Assembly: GCF_020320395.1 (NCBI RefSeq)
Contig: NZ_JAEDAH010000078.1
Span: 1 to 64,000, forward strand
Direction of reading: 5' to 3'
Length of the DNA: 64,000 nucleotides
Source: Thalassolituus marinus
GTDB taxonomy: Bacteria > Pseudomonadota > Gammaproteobacteria > Pseudomonadales > Oceanobacteraceae
The notes beneath the pieces are model-generated. The model saw only the letters and a list, made by a program, of their open reading frames with translations, had not been told where the DNA came from and made no database searches. This document shows positions 36,201 to 44,653 of the stretch, piece after piece. The position numbers were made by a program, and so were the translations under genes. Each line of letters starts with the position of its first letter. Positions within the stretch are counted from its first letter, which is position 1.

Positions 36201-38093
36201 GTATTTGGTAATGGCATGCTGTTGTCGAAACATATTCGTCTGGTCGCAGCCTTCAATCATATGCATATTTTTATCGATCCTCAGCCAGACGCGGCTTCCA
36301 GCTGGGAAGAGCGTAAGCGTTTATTTGAACTGCCACGTTCCAGCTGGGAGGACTACAACAGTAAGCTGATTTCGAAAGGCGGTGGTATTTTCCTGCGCTC
36401 GGCCAAGAGTGTCGGCATTTCGCTGGAGATGAAGCAGTGCTTCGGCATTACTGAAGATCGCATGGCGCCTAATGATCTGATCAGCGCCATCCTCAAGGCG
36501 CCGGTTGATCTGATCTGGAATGGCGGTATCGGGACCTACATCAAAGCGTCGACTGAACGTAATTCGCAGGTCGGTGACAAAGCCAATGATGGTCTGCGTA
36601 TTAATGGCCGCGATGTACGCGCGAAGGTGATTGGCGAAGGCGGTAACCTCGGCATGACCCAGCTGGGGCGAATAGAGTACGGTCTTAAAGGCGGAGCGTC
36701 TTACACCGACTTTATTGATAACGCCGGTGGTGTAGACTGCTCCGACCATGAAGTGAACATCAAAATCATGCTCAATGATGTGCTCGATAGCGGGGATCTG
36801 ACCCGCAAGCAGCGCAATGAGATCTTTATGGGACTTACCGATGATGTGGCACGGTTAGTACTGAACAATAATTACCGTCAGACCCAGGCGATTGCACTGG
36901 CCTATCGCGATTGTCAGTCGCGCCTGGACGAATACGCGCGTCTGATCCGCGAGTACGAAGGGCAGGGCAAACTGAATCGGGCGCTGGAGTTTCTGCCTGG
37001 CGAGGATCTGCTGCTGGAGCGCAAAGCCGCGGACCTGGGCCTCACACGGCCAGAGCTGGCCGTGCTCATTTCGTACACCAAGGCCGATCTGAAAGAGCAG
37101 CTGAATCACCCGCAGATTCACGAAGACCCGTACATCGGCCGAATTCTGGAAACGGCGTTCCCGCAGCAGCTCAGTGAGCAGTTTGCTGAGCCGCTGTATC
37201 GCCACCGTCTGCGTTCCGAGATTATTGCCACTCAACTGGCCAATGACATGGTCAATTATATGGGCATCACTTTCGTCAATCGTCTGCATGACTCGACCGG
37301 TGCAACCATGACCGACATCGCCTGTGCCTATGTGACAGCAAGGGATATTTTCTCACTGGATGAACACTGGCAAGCGGTTACAGCGCTGGATTATCAGATT
37401 CCGACCGAGGTACAGGAAGGGATGATGGTCGATTTAATGCGTCTGGTGCGCCGGGCCGCTCGCTGGTTCCTGCGTAACCGCCGCGCCAATATGGATATCG
37501 CTGGTGAAGTCAGCCGTTTCCGACCGGCGGTACAGGAAATCGCTGCCAGCCTGGGCAATATGCTGAAGGGCTCAGAGCTGGAGCGCTGGCAGAATGCTTA
37601 TCAGCAGCGGGTAGATGCCGGGGTCCCGGAAGCACTGGCGGCGTTAACGGCGGGGGCCGGTAACCTGTATGCAGTTTTGGGCATTATTGAGGCTGCTCCG
37701 GCAACCGGGCGCTCCGTGGATGAAGTGACAGAAGCGTATTTTGAAATGGGCGAACAGCTTTCACTGAACTGGTTTATGCAGCAGATCAATGTGCTCAACA
37801 CCAGCAGTCACTGGGAGGCGCTGGCACGGGAAACCATGCGCGATGACCTGGACTGGCAGCAGCGTGCGCTGACGGTTGGCATTCTCAACAGCAAGCAGCA
37901 GGGCTGCGATCTGGCTGCGACTATCGACCGCTGGCAGAGTGACCATCAGTTGCTGGTTAATCGCTGGCAGTCGATGCTGAGTGAGCTAAAGGCGGCAGAG
38001 ACCATTGAGTTTCCTATGGTGTCGGTAGCCTTACGTGAGCTGCTTGATCTTGCACAGGCCAGTCGACACCTGTCGCCTTCTGATCCGCTCTGA
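33240..38093 (+). CDS. gdhB: Large NAD-dependent glutamate dehydrogenase
   Basis: 1617-residue member of the 180-kDa NAD-GDH class, which oxidatively deaminates glutamate to 2-oxoglutarate and ammonium and serves mainly in amino-acid catabolism. The N-terminal third contains ACT-like regulatory segments. The catalytic core is central to C-terminal: [31 protein letters not shown] (catalytic-lysine region), and the nucleotide-binding segment [17 protein letters not shown]. Length equals the Pseudomonas enzyme. Start taken at ATG 33240; an in-frame ATG at 33252 is possible. Divergent from moxR. The same gene order, gdhB then DUF2835, pyrD, rmf and rlmL, is found in pseudomonads. Confidence 0.95.
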   Translation: [1617 protein letters not shown]

Positions 38094-38157
38094 TACGGAC
38101 TGGAGAGCCCGCGCTGATGGCTTTATGATGGCGGCAGTTTTTGCGACTGTTGCCATC

Positions 38158-39222
38158 ATGCGAATTTTTCTCTTTCTGCTTACACTGTCTCTGGCTGTCG
38201 AGGCCGCCGAAGTGGACCAGTTTACCCGTGTCGGGCCAGAACTGGCGGATGCCTTGCCGCAGCTTAACCGCGCAGTTAATCAGGCCCTTGCTGAGTCGGT
38301 TGCGCGCGCCAATCAGCCGTTACCGCAAGCGCCCAAACGTCGTCATCGTTTTCCCCGCCAATCTGCCGGCTGTCAGACATCGCGTTTGTACAGCGCGATG
38401 AGCTGGAATCTTGCGCGTCCTGTCATTGGCCAGATAGAAAGCTTCGCCGAAAAAGCAGCGGATATTGAACGGCGAACAATTCCCCTGAATCAGTCGGTTT
38501 ACCGGGACTTTCTGTGGCCACAGTCGCCATCGCTGGTACTGAGCGAACGCATGGCCGCGGTTATCCGGGTAGGCAATACCGAGATTGGTACCGACAAACT
38601 GGGTCATTTTTTTACCGAGGGCTTCAGTTACTTTAACGCGACCGATTATTTGCGCAGTGGCCCGGAACAGGGGCTGCTGTTCGGTGAATGGTCGGAGTCA
38701 GTGTATTTTGGTGCCCAGACTACGGGGGTCTATTCCTTTGCCGATCTGGTCGCCAACTTTAACGGCCTGCGCTTCTGGAATCGCGTTCTGGCAAGACAGC
38801 CGGATCCGCTCACAGGCCTTGAAGTGCAACCTTATGTTGAGTGTAACCATGGTCAGTGGGTTCTGAGTCGTAGCTTCAGCTGGCTGGATTATGTTGATGC
38901 GGCCTGGGACGAGAGCCGTAATTGCTCTCTGTTCCGGACTCTCGATCTGTTATCCCGTGTCATGTCTCACGCACCCGAATGTCGCGCTGATGAGTTGCCA
39001 CTGGCCCGCTATGGAGATTACGGCCTGCGATTGCTGAACACCTCGGGGCCTGCTGTGCTTCCTGAGCACCTGCAACCGGAAGTGATTCTGGCACAGCGCC
39101 AGCCAGTCATTGAATGGCGTTTGTCGGCTGAGATGATTGAACACCTGCGCTCGTTACGTGAGAAGCTCGAGCAGTGGCGAACAACGCAGGCCCAACAACT
39201 GCTGGACGATCAGTATGAGTGA
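38158..39222 (+). CDS. Exported protein of unknown function
   Basis: About 354 residues, family not recognised. Start proposed at ATG 38158, which gives a compact signal peptide (MRIFLFLLTLSLAVEA with cleavage near EAA-E). Upstream ATGs at 38125/38128 in the same frame are alternatives, and none has a strong ribosome-binding site. The mature protein has a DKLGHFFTEGFSYF motif, recalling the D-K-x-x-H-F motif of small envelope lipoproteins such as YfiM, and several Tyr/Trp-rich stretches (EWSESVYFGAQTTGVYSFADL). Four cysteines could form disulfides. It overlaps the next gene (DUF2835) by 8 bases, so they are likely coupled. Role unknown, probably periplasmic. Confidence 0.7.
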   Translation: MRIFLFLLTLSLAVEAAEVDQFTRVGPELADALPQLNRAVNQALAESVARANQPLPQAPKRRHRFPRQSAGCQTSRLYSAMSWNLARPVIGQIESFAEKAADIERRTIPLNQSVYRDFLWPQSPSLVLSERMAAVIRVGNTEIGTDKLGHFFTEGFSYFNATDYLRSGPEQGLLFGEWSESVYFGAQTTGVYSFADLVANFNGLRFWNRVLARQPDPLTGLEVQPYVECNHGQWVLSRSFSWLDYVDAAWDESRNCSLFRTLDLLSRVMSHAPECRADELPLARYGDYGLRLLNTSGPAVLPEHLQPEVILAQRQPVIEWRLSAEMIEHLRSLREKLEQWRTTQAQQLLDDQYE

Positions 39223-39436
39223 ACGAATCATTTTCGACCTGCATATCAGTGCTGAAGAATACCTGCGCTACTACAGTGGTAGTGCTAAAACCGTAGTGAC
39301 CCGTGCACTTGATGGGCGGGTGGTCCGTTTCCCTGCGAACGTCCTGCAGAAAGTCGTGACTCACGACGGCATTCGCGGGCGCTTCGTCATCGAGTTTTCG
39401 GCGGATGGTCGTTTTCAGGGCATTGTCCGACTGTAA
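39215..39436 (+). CDS. DUF2835 family protein
   Basis: 73-residue small cytoplasmic protein starting MSERIIFDLHISAEEYLRYY and ending in a GIRGRFVIEF strand, matching the DUF2835 pattern known from pseudomonads. The ATG at 39215 overlaps the upstream stop by 8 bases. Function is unknown; basic residues (TRALDGRVVRFPANVLQ) might suggest nucleic-acid binding, but this is speculation. Its position between gdhB and pyrD is conserved in Pseudomonas. Confidence 0.85.
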   Translation: MSERIIFDLHISAEEYLRYYSGSAKTVVTRALDGRVVRFPANVLQKVVTHDGIRGRFVIEFSADGRFQGIVRL

Positions 39437-39523
39437 ACCTGGCTTTTTTTGCTCCGGGTCGTCTACAGACGCTCGCCACTGACATATAATGCCGCCCGAT
39501 TTGAATTCTGTTAGGGGTTGGTT

Positions 39524-40552
39524 ATGGATTGGTACAGTCTGAGTCGTGCACTGATGTTCCGTCTGGAAGGTGAAACTTCCCATGAACTGGGGCTGGATAT
39601 GCTCGGCGCGGCCGAACGTGTCGGGCTGCTGAAGTACATGGCACCTCAGGTCGCTGGTCTGCCAACCACTGTCGCTGGTATTGAGTTTCCGAATCCTGTT
39701 GGTCTGGCGGCTGGTCTGGATAAAAACGGCGACTATATCGATGCGTTTGCGCGCCTCGGCTTTGGTTTTATCGAAATTGGTACCGTGACGCCACGTCCTC
39801 AGCCGGGTAACCCTAAACCGCGTTTGTTCCGTCTGCCTGAGCGCCGCGCGATCATCAATCGTATGGGCTTCAACAACAAAGGTGTCGATCATCTGGTCGA
39901 ACGTGTGAAAGCGGCCCGTTACGATGGTGTGCTGGGTATTAATATCGGCAAGAACTTTGATACTCCGGTTGAGAATGCCACCTCGGACTACCTGCTGTGT
40001 CTGGACAAGGTGTACGAGCACGCCACCTATGTCACTGTGAATATCTCGTCTCCGAATACCCCGGGATTACGTACTCTGCAGTTTGGCGACTCTCTGCGAG
40101 AACTGCTGGACCCGATCCGCGAGCGTCAGCTGCAACTGGCGGAAACTCATGGCTACAAGCCAGTGTTTGTGAAGATCGCTCCGGATATGGAAGAAGATGA
40201 AGTTGCACTGGTCGCCGAAACGCTGGTCAACAGCGGCATCGACGGTGTGATTGCAACCAACACTACCTTATCCCGTGAAGGTGTTCAGGGCGTTCGTTTC
40301 GGTAACGAAGCGGGTGGACTGAGCGGTGCGCCGCTGGAAGACCTGGCAACTGAAACTGTGTCTGCTCTGGTGCGCGCACTGGATGGCAAGCTGCCGGTGA
40401 TTGGCGTGGGCGGTATCCTTGATGGGCAGGGGGCTGCGGAGAAAGTTCGTGCCGGTGCGCAGCTGGTGCAGGTATACAGCGGTTTTATCTACCGTGGGCC
40501 TGCTCTGGTCGGTGAAGCGGTGGATGCCATTGCGGCATTGCGCTCCGAGTAA
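39524..40552 (+). CDS. pyrD: Dihydroorotate dehydrogenase (quinone), class 2
   Basis: 342-residue membrane-associated flavoprotein that oxidises dihydroorotate to orotate in pyrimidine synthesis, passing electrons to the quinone pool. The N-terminal amphipathic helix ([22 protein letters not shown]) is the class-2 membrane/quinone segment. FMN-barrel motifs follow: [39 protein letters not shown] with the Ser-type catalytic base region, and GVGGILDG. Start at ATG 39524, six bases after AGGGG; an upstream in-frame TTG is less likely. Confidence 0.97.
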   Translation: MDWYSLSRALMFRLEGETSHELGLDMLGAAERVGLLKYMAPQVAGLPTTVAGIEFPNPVGLAAGLDKNGDYIDAFARLGFGFIEIGTVTPRPQPGNPKPRLFRLPERRAIINRMGFNNKGVDHLVERVKAARYDGVLGINIGKNFDTPVENATSDYLLCLDKVYEHATYVTVNISSPNTPGLRTLQFGDSLRELLDPIRERQLQLAETHGYKPVFVKIAPDMEEDEVALVAETLVNSGIDGVIATNTTLSREGVQGVRFGNEAGGLSGAPLEDLATETVSALVRALDGKLPVIGVGGILDGQGAAEKVRAGAQLVQVYSGFIYRGPALVGEAVDAIAALRSE

Positions 40553-40554
40553 AT

Positions 40555-40587
40555 AAAAAAGCCCTGTCCGCAGACAGGGCTTTGCTT
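40555..40587. terminator. Intrinsic terminator shared by pyrD and rmf
   Basis: Stem GCCCTGTC-CGCA-GACAGGGC (40561-40580). The leftward side has a run of six T residues (A-run 40555-40560), making it a strong terminator for rmf. The rightward tail TTTGCTT is weaker but placed directly after pyrD. Confidence 0.85.
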
Positions 40588-40636
40588 CCCTTGAGAGGAA
40601 GCTTCGGAGAGGCGGACATGGTCCGCAAGACGAAAA

Positions 40637-40831
40637 CTACATTACCAGTTTATGAATACCAGAAACGCCGGTAAGCGCGTCCCAGTTATCGGCCCGCCCG
40701 GAGCGCCATCCAGCCATCCAGGCATCCCGCTGAGTGCCTGGTGGTGCAAGATCTTTGGAGCGGCGTTCAACGCCAGCACGGTAACCACGTGAAAAAGCTC
40801 TTTCCTGCATATCGCGTTTCTGTTTTTTCAT
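40637..40831 (-). CDS. rmf: Ribosome modulation factor
   Basis: 64-residue basic protein that dimerises 70S ribosomes into inactive 100S particles in stationary phase. The family pattern is clear: QERAFSRGYRAGVERRSKDL followed by RDAWMAGWRSGRADNWD. Length is close to E. coli RMF (55 residues). AGGA precedes the ATG by 8 bases. The pyrD-rmf-rlmL order, with rmf inverted, is conserved in related genera. Usually induced by ppGpp and slow growth; no specific site was identified here. Confidence 0.95.
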   Translation of the reverse strand: MKKQKRDMQERAFSRGYRAGVERRSKDLAPPGTQRDAWMAGWRSGRADNWDALTGVSGIHKLVM

Positions 40832-41000
40832 AGAAAGCGTCCTCGCTTATTTGATTGGCAGAGCGGTCAGGTGCTTCACTAATATTCACTGACCACGAAC
40901 AGTTCTACCAAAGCACGGCGGTGAGTGTTAATTATTTATTACTTATAAGTGTCAGGTTTCTTACATCCAGACGCTATTTGACGAATCGGGTTTTATCGAC

Positions 41001-43148
41001 ATGCAAAATGAGACGTCCGCGCAGACCATAAGCTGGCTGGCCGCTTGTCCCAAGGGTATTGAGCCTCTGTTGGCCGAGGAAATCAGGGAGTTAGGCGGTG
41101 AAGTTGAACGGGAAACGCACCTTGGCGTCTACTGGAAAGGCTCGCTTGAGGCTGCCTATCGCTTCTGTTTATGGAGTCGGCTGGCGTCACGCCTGCTGTA
41201 TCCGCTACAGGATAGTCAGGTAGACAATGTCGACGATCTCTACAAAGCGGCGTATTCGGTCGATTGGCCTGCGGTCTTTTCACTGAAGTCGACCTTCCGT
41301 ATCGATTTCAATGGTCGCTCGGATTTCGTCAACAATACCCAGTTCGGTGCTCAGAAAGTAAAGGATGCCATTGTCGATCGGTTCCGTGACGATATCGGTG
41401 CCCGTCCGTCTGTCAGTAAAGATGCTGCGGTCAGGGTGGAAGCCCAGCTGCGAAAAGGTCGCCTGTTACTGTATTTCAACGTCAGTGGCGACAGTCTGCA
41501 CCGTCGTGGCTATCGCCTGCAGCCAGGTAAAGCACCACTGAAAGAGAATCTGGCAGCCGCTATCCTCATTCGTGCTGGCTGGCCGGCACTGGCGAAAGAA
41601 GGTAAGCATCTGGTCGACCCAATGTGTGGCTCAGGCACCTTACTGATGGAAGCCGGCATGATGGCGGCTGATATAGCACCGGGTCTGAATCGCCAGCAAT
41701 GGGGCTTTCAGGGCTGGTCACTGCATGACAACGCTTTGTGGCAGCGTGAAGTGGATGAGGCGCGTAAACGCCGTACTGCTGGCCTGGCCGCGATGACTAA
41801 CCGTCTGTATGGCTTTGATATTGATGCTGAGCAGCTCAACTCAGCTTCGAACAACCTGTCACGTTCGGCACTGGCCGGTCGTGTTCATCTGGAACGTCGT
41901 TCAATTGAACAGCTGCGCGTAAACAATGAAGTGATTGAGCAGGGCGGCCTGGTGGTGTGTAACCCTCCCTATGGTGAGCGTCTGAGCGAGCTGCCGCAGC
42001 TGGCACCGCTGTATCAGCAGTTTCACGATGCCACCATGAAGTTGCCTGAGTGGAAACTCGCAGTGTTCACTGGCAATACCGATCTGGCCAAAAGTATCCG
42101 TCGTCCGTTGTTCAAGCAGTACAACTTTATGAACGGTCGGATTCAGACGCGCCTGCTGGTGTTTGGAGCGGCCGATGAGCGTTCTGCTCAACCGCAGCAG
42201 AGTATGATCCGTGGACCGGTTGAAGCCTTTGCCAACCGGGTGACCAAGAATCTCAAGCAGCTGCGTAAGTGGGCAAAACGTGAGGACGTGCACTGCTACC
42301 GTCTGTACGATGCCGATATTCCTGAGTACGCCGTGGCAGTCGACCTCTACGAGGACTGGCTGCACGTGCAGGAGTACGTGCCGCCGAAGTCTGTCGATGA
42401 AGCAAAGGCCGAGCGTCGCCTGTTGGATGTGCTCGCAGCTTTGCCTGAAGTTACAGGTGTGCCTTCGCAGAAAATTGTGCTGAAGCGTCGTGAGCGTCAG
42501 AGCGGTAAGCGCCAGTACGAGAAACAGAATACCGACCAGCATTACTTTGCCGTGCGTGAAGGTCAGATCAAGGTGCTGGTGAATCTGAAAGATTATCTGG
42601 ATACCGGGCTGTTCCTCGATCACCGTCCGACTCGCCTGAGTATTGCACAGCAGGCCCAGGGCAAGCGCTTCCTCAACCTGTTCTGTTACACCGCGACGGC
42701 CAGTGTGCATGCGGCGGCGGCTGGAGCAACCTGTACCAGTGTCGATATGTCCCGTACTTACCTCAACTGGGGGCGCGATAACTTCCGCCTGAATGATATT
42801 GAACCTGAGCAGCATCGCTTTGTGCAGGCAGACTGCATGCAGTGGCTGAAAGACTGCAACGAACAGTTTGATCTGATCTTCATGGATCCACCGACCTTCT
42901 CCAATTCGAAGCGCATGGAAGGGGTGCTGGATATTCAGCGCGATCATATTCAACTGATCAGTGACGCGATGCGCTGTCTGGCTCCGGGAGGACTACTGAT
43001 CTTCTCGAACAACCTGCGTCGCTTTGAAATGGATGAAAATGCACTAAAAGAGTTCATCATTCATGATGTGAGCGCAAAATCAGTGCCTTTTGATTACTCC
43101 CGTCGATCAAATATTCACCACTGCTATCATATTCGTCGTCCTGACTAA
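41001..43148 (+). CDS. rlmL: 23S rRNA (guanine) methyltransferase RlmKL
   Basis: 715-residue fusion of two SAM-dependent methyltransferases. The N-terminal part has a THUMP domain (about 50-165) and the RlmL unit making m2G2445 (DPMCGSGTLLMEAG, catalytic NPPYGERL). The C-terminal RlmK unit makes m7G2069 (FLNLFCYTATASVHAA and DPPTFSNSK). Both active-site motifs are intact and length equals the E. coli fusion (702 residues). Monocistronic, between rmf (divergent) and amt. Confidence 0.96.
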   Translation: MQNETSAQTISWLAACPKGIEPLLAEEIRELGGEVERETHLGVYWKGSLEAAYRFCLWSRLASRLLYPLQDSQVDNVDDLYKAAYSVDWPAVFSLKSTFRIDFNGRSDFVNNTQFGAQKVKDAIVDRFRDDIGARPSVSKDAAVRVEAQLRKGRLLLYFNVSGDSLHRRGYRLQPGKAPLKENLAAAILIRAGWPALAKEGKHLVDPMCGSGTLLMEAGMMAADIAPGLNRQQWGFQGWSLHDNALWQREVDEARKRRTAGLAAMTNRLYGFDIDAEQLNSASNNLSRSALAGRVHLERRSIEQLRVNNEVIEQGGLVVCNPPYGERLSELPQLAPLYQQFHDATMKLPEWKLAVFTGNTDLAKSIRRPLFKQYNFMNGRIQTRLLVFGAADERSAQPQQSMIRGPVEAFANRVTKNLKQLRKWAKREDVHCYRLYDADIPEYAVAVDLYEDWLHVQEYVPPKSVDEAKAERRLLDVLAALPEVTGVPSQKIVLKRRERQSGKRQYEKQNTDQHYFAVREGQIKVLVNLKDYLDTGLFLDHRPTRLSIAQQAQGKRFLNLFCYTATASVHAAAAGATCTSVDMSRTYLNWGRDNFRLNDIEPEQHRFVQADCMQWLKDCNEQFDLIFMDPPTFSNSKRMEGVLDIQRDHIQLISDAMRCLAPGGLLIFSNNLRRFEMDENALKEFIIHDVSAKSVPFDYSRRSNIHHCYHIRRPD

Positions 43149-43176
43149 TAATTTCTGCACAGCTCTGGGGCCCTTT

Positions 43177-43193
43177 GGCACCGGGGTTGTGCA
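43177..43193. promoter_or_regulatory. Candidate NtrC binding site upstream of amt
   Basis: GGCACC-GGGGT-TGTGCA, containing the exact NtrC core GCAC-N7-GTGC. It lies about 80 bases before the predicted sigma54 start of amt. It also overlaps the 3' arm of a possible hairpin after rlmL, so its role is not certain. Confidence 0.5.
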
Positions 43194-43239
43194 GTGCTTA
43201 TCCCTTTCTGTATGGTTTCTCATGCCAAAGATGACAAAA

Positions 43240-43256
43240 TTGGTATGAAATCTGCT
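43240..43256 (+). promoter_or_regulatory. Candidate sigma54 promoter of amt
   Basis: TTGGTATGAAATCTGCT: invariant GG (43242-43243) and GC (43254-43255) are 10 bases apart, matching 10 of 13 RpoN consensus positions. It would give a leader of about 115 bases. Confidence 0.55.
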
Positions 43257-43314
43257 AATACTGTCGCCTTACAGGTATCTGCTCAGAACAAAGTGGGCAA
43301 TCAGGATGCAGGTG

Positions 43315-43345
43315 CACCGTGGCGGGGCGATTCCCACCGGTGTGA
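43315..43345 (+). other. Stable hairpin in the amt leader
   Basis: CACC-GTGG-(C)-G pairs with CCCAC-(C)-GGTG around a GGGCGATT loop, about nine pairs, roughly 40 bases before the start codon. No T-run follows. Function unknown. Confidence 0.35.
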
Positions 43346-43383
43346 GTTTCGGACAGTTAAAAGAACAGATAGTGAGGGTCAGC

Positions 43384-44601
43384 GTGGAAACGATTGATGT
43401 AAACAGCGCAGTAGAAACCTTAATGCAAAGCGCCAATACGCTTTTCATCCTGCTAGGCGCCATTATGGTGCTGGCGATGCATGCGGGGTTCGCATTTCTT
43501 GAGGTGGGTACCGTCCGCCATAAGAACCAGGTAAACGCTCTGGTTAAAATCATCACCGATTTTGGTGTTTCTACACTGGCGTACTTCTTTATCGGCTATC
43601 AGATTGCCTACGGCGTAGGTTTTATGTCGGGTGCAGACCAGCTGATTCAGAACAACGGCTATGACCTTGTTAAGTTTTTCTTCCTGCTGACTTTTGCTGC
43701 CGCAATTCCTGCCATTGTGTCGGGTGGTATTGCTGAGCGTGCTCGCTTTTATCCGATTCTGCTGGCTTCGGCGCTGACTGTTGCCTTCGTTTACCCGTTC
43801 TTTGAAGGCATTATCTGGAACGGCAATTACGGCTTCCAAAGCTGGTTGGAAGCAACATTTGGTGCAGGCTTCCATGACTTCGCTGGTTCTGTAGTAGTAC
43901 ACGGTGTCGGTGGCTGGATCGCGTTTGCCGCTGTGGTTCTGCTGGGTTCACGTAAAGGTCGTTACCGTGATGGCCGTGTGGTGGCCTTTGCGCCATCCAA
44001 TATCCCGTTTCTGGCACTGGGTTCCTGGGTTCTGATCGTTGGCTGGTTCGGCTTTAACGTGATGTCTGCACAGACTCTTGATGGAATCTCTGGTCTGGTT
44101 GCGGTGAACAGTCTGATGGCAATGGTCGGTGGTATCGTCGTGGCGATGCTGGTAGGTAAGAACGACCCTGGCTTTATTCATAACGGTCCGCTGGCAGGTC
44201 TGGTTGCGGTCTGTGCCGGTTCCGACATCATGCATCCGGTTGGCTCGCTGTTCGTCGGTGGTGTCGCCGGTGCTCTGTTCGTGCTGGTGTTCACTATGGC
44301 ACAGAACAAGTTCCCTAAGTTTGATGACGTACTGGGCGTATGGCCGCTGCACGGCCTGTGCGGTGCGTGGGGTGGTATTGCTGCGGGTATTTTCGGCACA
44401 GAAGCGATGGGCGGCCTGGGAGGCGTATCCTTTATGGCGCAGCTGGTAGGTACCATTGCTGGTATCGCGGTGGCGGTAATCGGCGGCTTTATTGTCTATG
44501 GTCTGGTGAAATCTGTTTCCGGTATCCGTCTGGACGAGGAAGAAGAATTCAATGGTGCAGACTTGTCGATTCACAAAATCGGCTCGACCAGCGAAGACTG
44601 A
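43384..44601 (+). CDS. amt: Ammonium transporter (Amt family)
   Basis: 405-residue inner-membrane protein with eleven predicted helices, importing ammonium. Start proposed at GTG 43384 (read as Met, then ETIDVNSAVETL), preceded by GAGGG; the longer frame covers the leader hairpin and lacks a ribosome-binding site. Amt signatures: LAMHAGFAFLEVGTVRHKN, DFAGSVVVHGVGGWIAFAAV with pore histidine, and the second pore histidine in WPLHGLCGAWGG. The C-terminal tail (DEEEEFNGADLSIHKIG) resembles Amt1-type channels of marine bacteria. glnK is not adjacent. Sigma54 and NtrC-like sites upstream suggest induction under nitrogen limitation. Confidence 0.93.
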   Translation: METIDVNSAVETLMQSANTLFILLGAIMVLAMHAGFAFLEVGTVRHKNQVNALVKIITDFGVSTLAYFFIGYQIAYGVGFMSGADQLIQNNGYDLVKFFFLLTFAAAIPAIVSGGIAERARFYPILLASALTVAFVYPFFEGIIWNGNYGFQSWLEATFGAGFHDFAGSVVVHGVGGWIAFAAVVLLGSRKGRYRDGRVVAFAPSNIPFLALGSWVLIVGWFGFNVMSAQTLDGISGLVAVNSLMAMVGGIVVAMLVGKNDPGFIHNGPLAGLVAVCAGSDIMHPVGSLFVGGVAGALFVLVFTMAQNKFPKFDDVLGVWPLHGLCGAWGGIAAGIFGTEAMGGLGGVSFMAQLVGTIAGIAVAVIGGFIVYGLVKSVSGIRLDEEEEFNGADLSIHKIGSTSED

Positions 44602-44620
44602 GTTAAGTTATTCGTTAATA

Positions 44621-44650
44621 AAAAGCCCGGGATACCCCGGGCTTTTTTTT
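44621..44650. terminator. Bidirectional intrinsic terminator
   Basis: Stem AGCCCGGG-ATAC-CCCGGGCT (44624-44643) with a T-run to the right and an A-run to the left, between convergent amt and the RND gene. Confidence 0.92.
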
Positions 44651-44653
44651 GCT

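Noticed and set aside
43319-43345. FMN-riboswitch-like string (GGCGGGGCGA then TTCCC and ACCGG) upstream of amt
   Set aside because: It resembles the P2 part of the RFN element with three missing bases, but the remaining conserved helices and the AGCCCGCGAGC-type segment are absent and the downstream gene is not flavin related.
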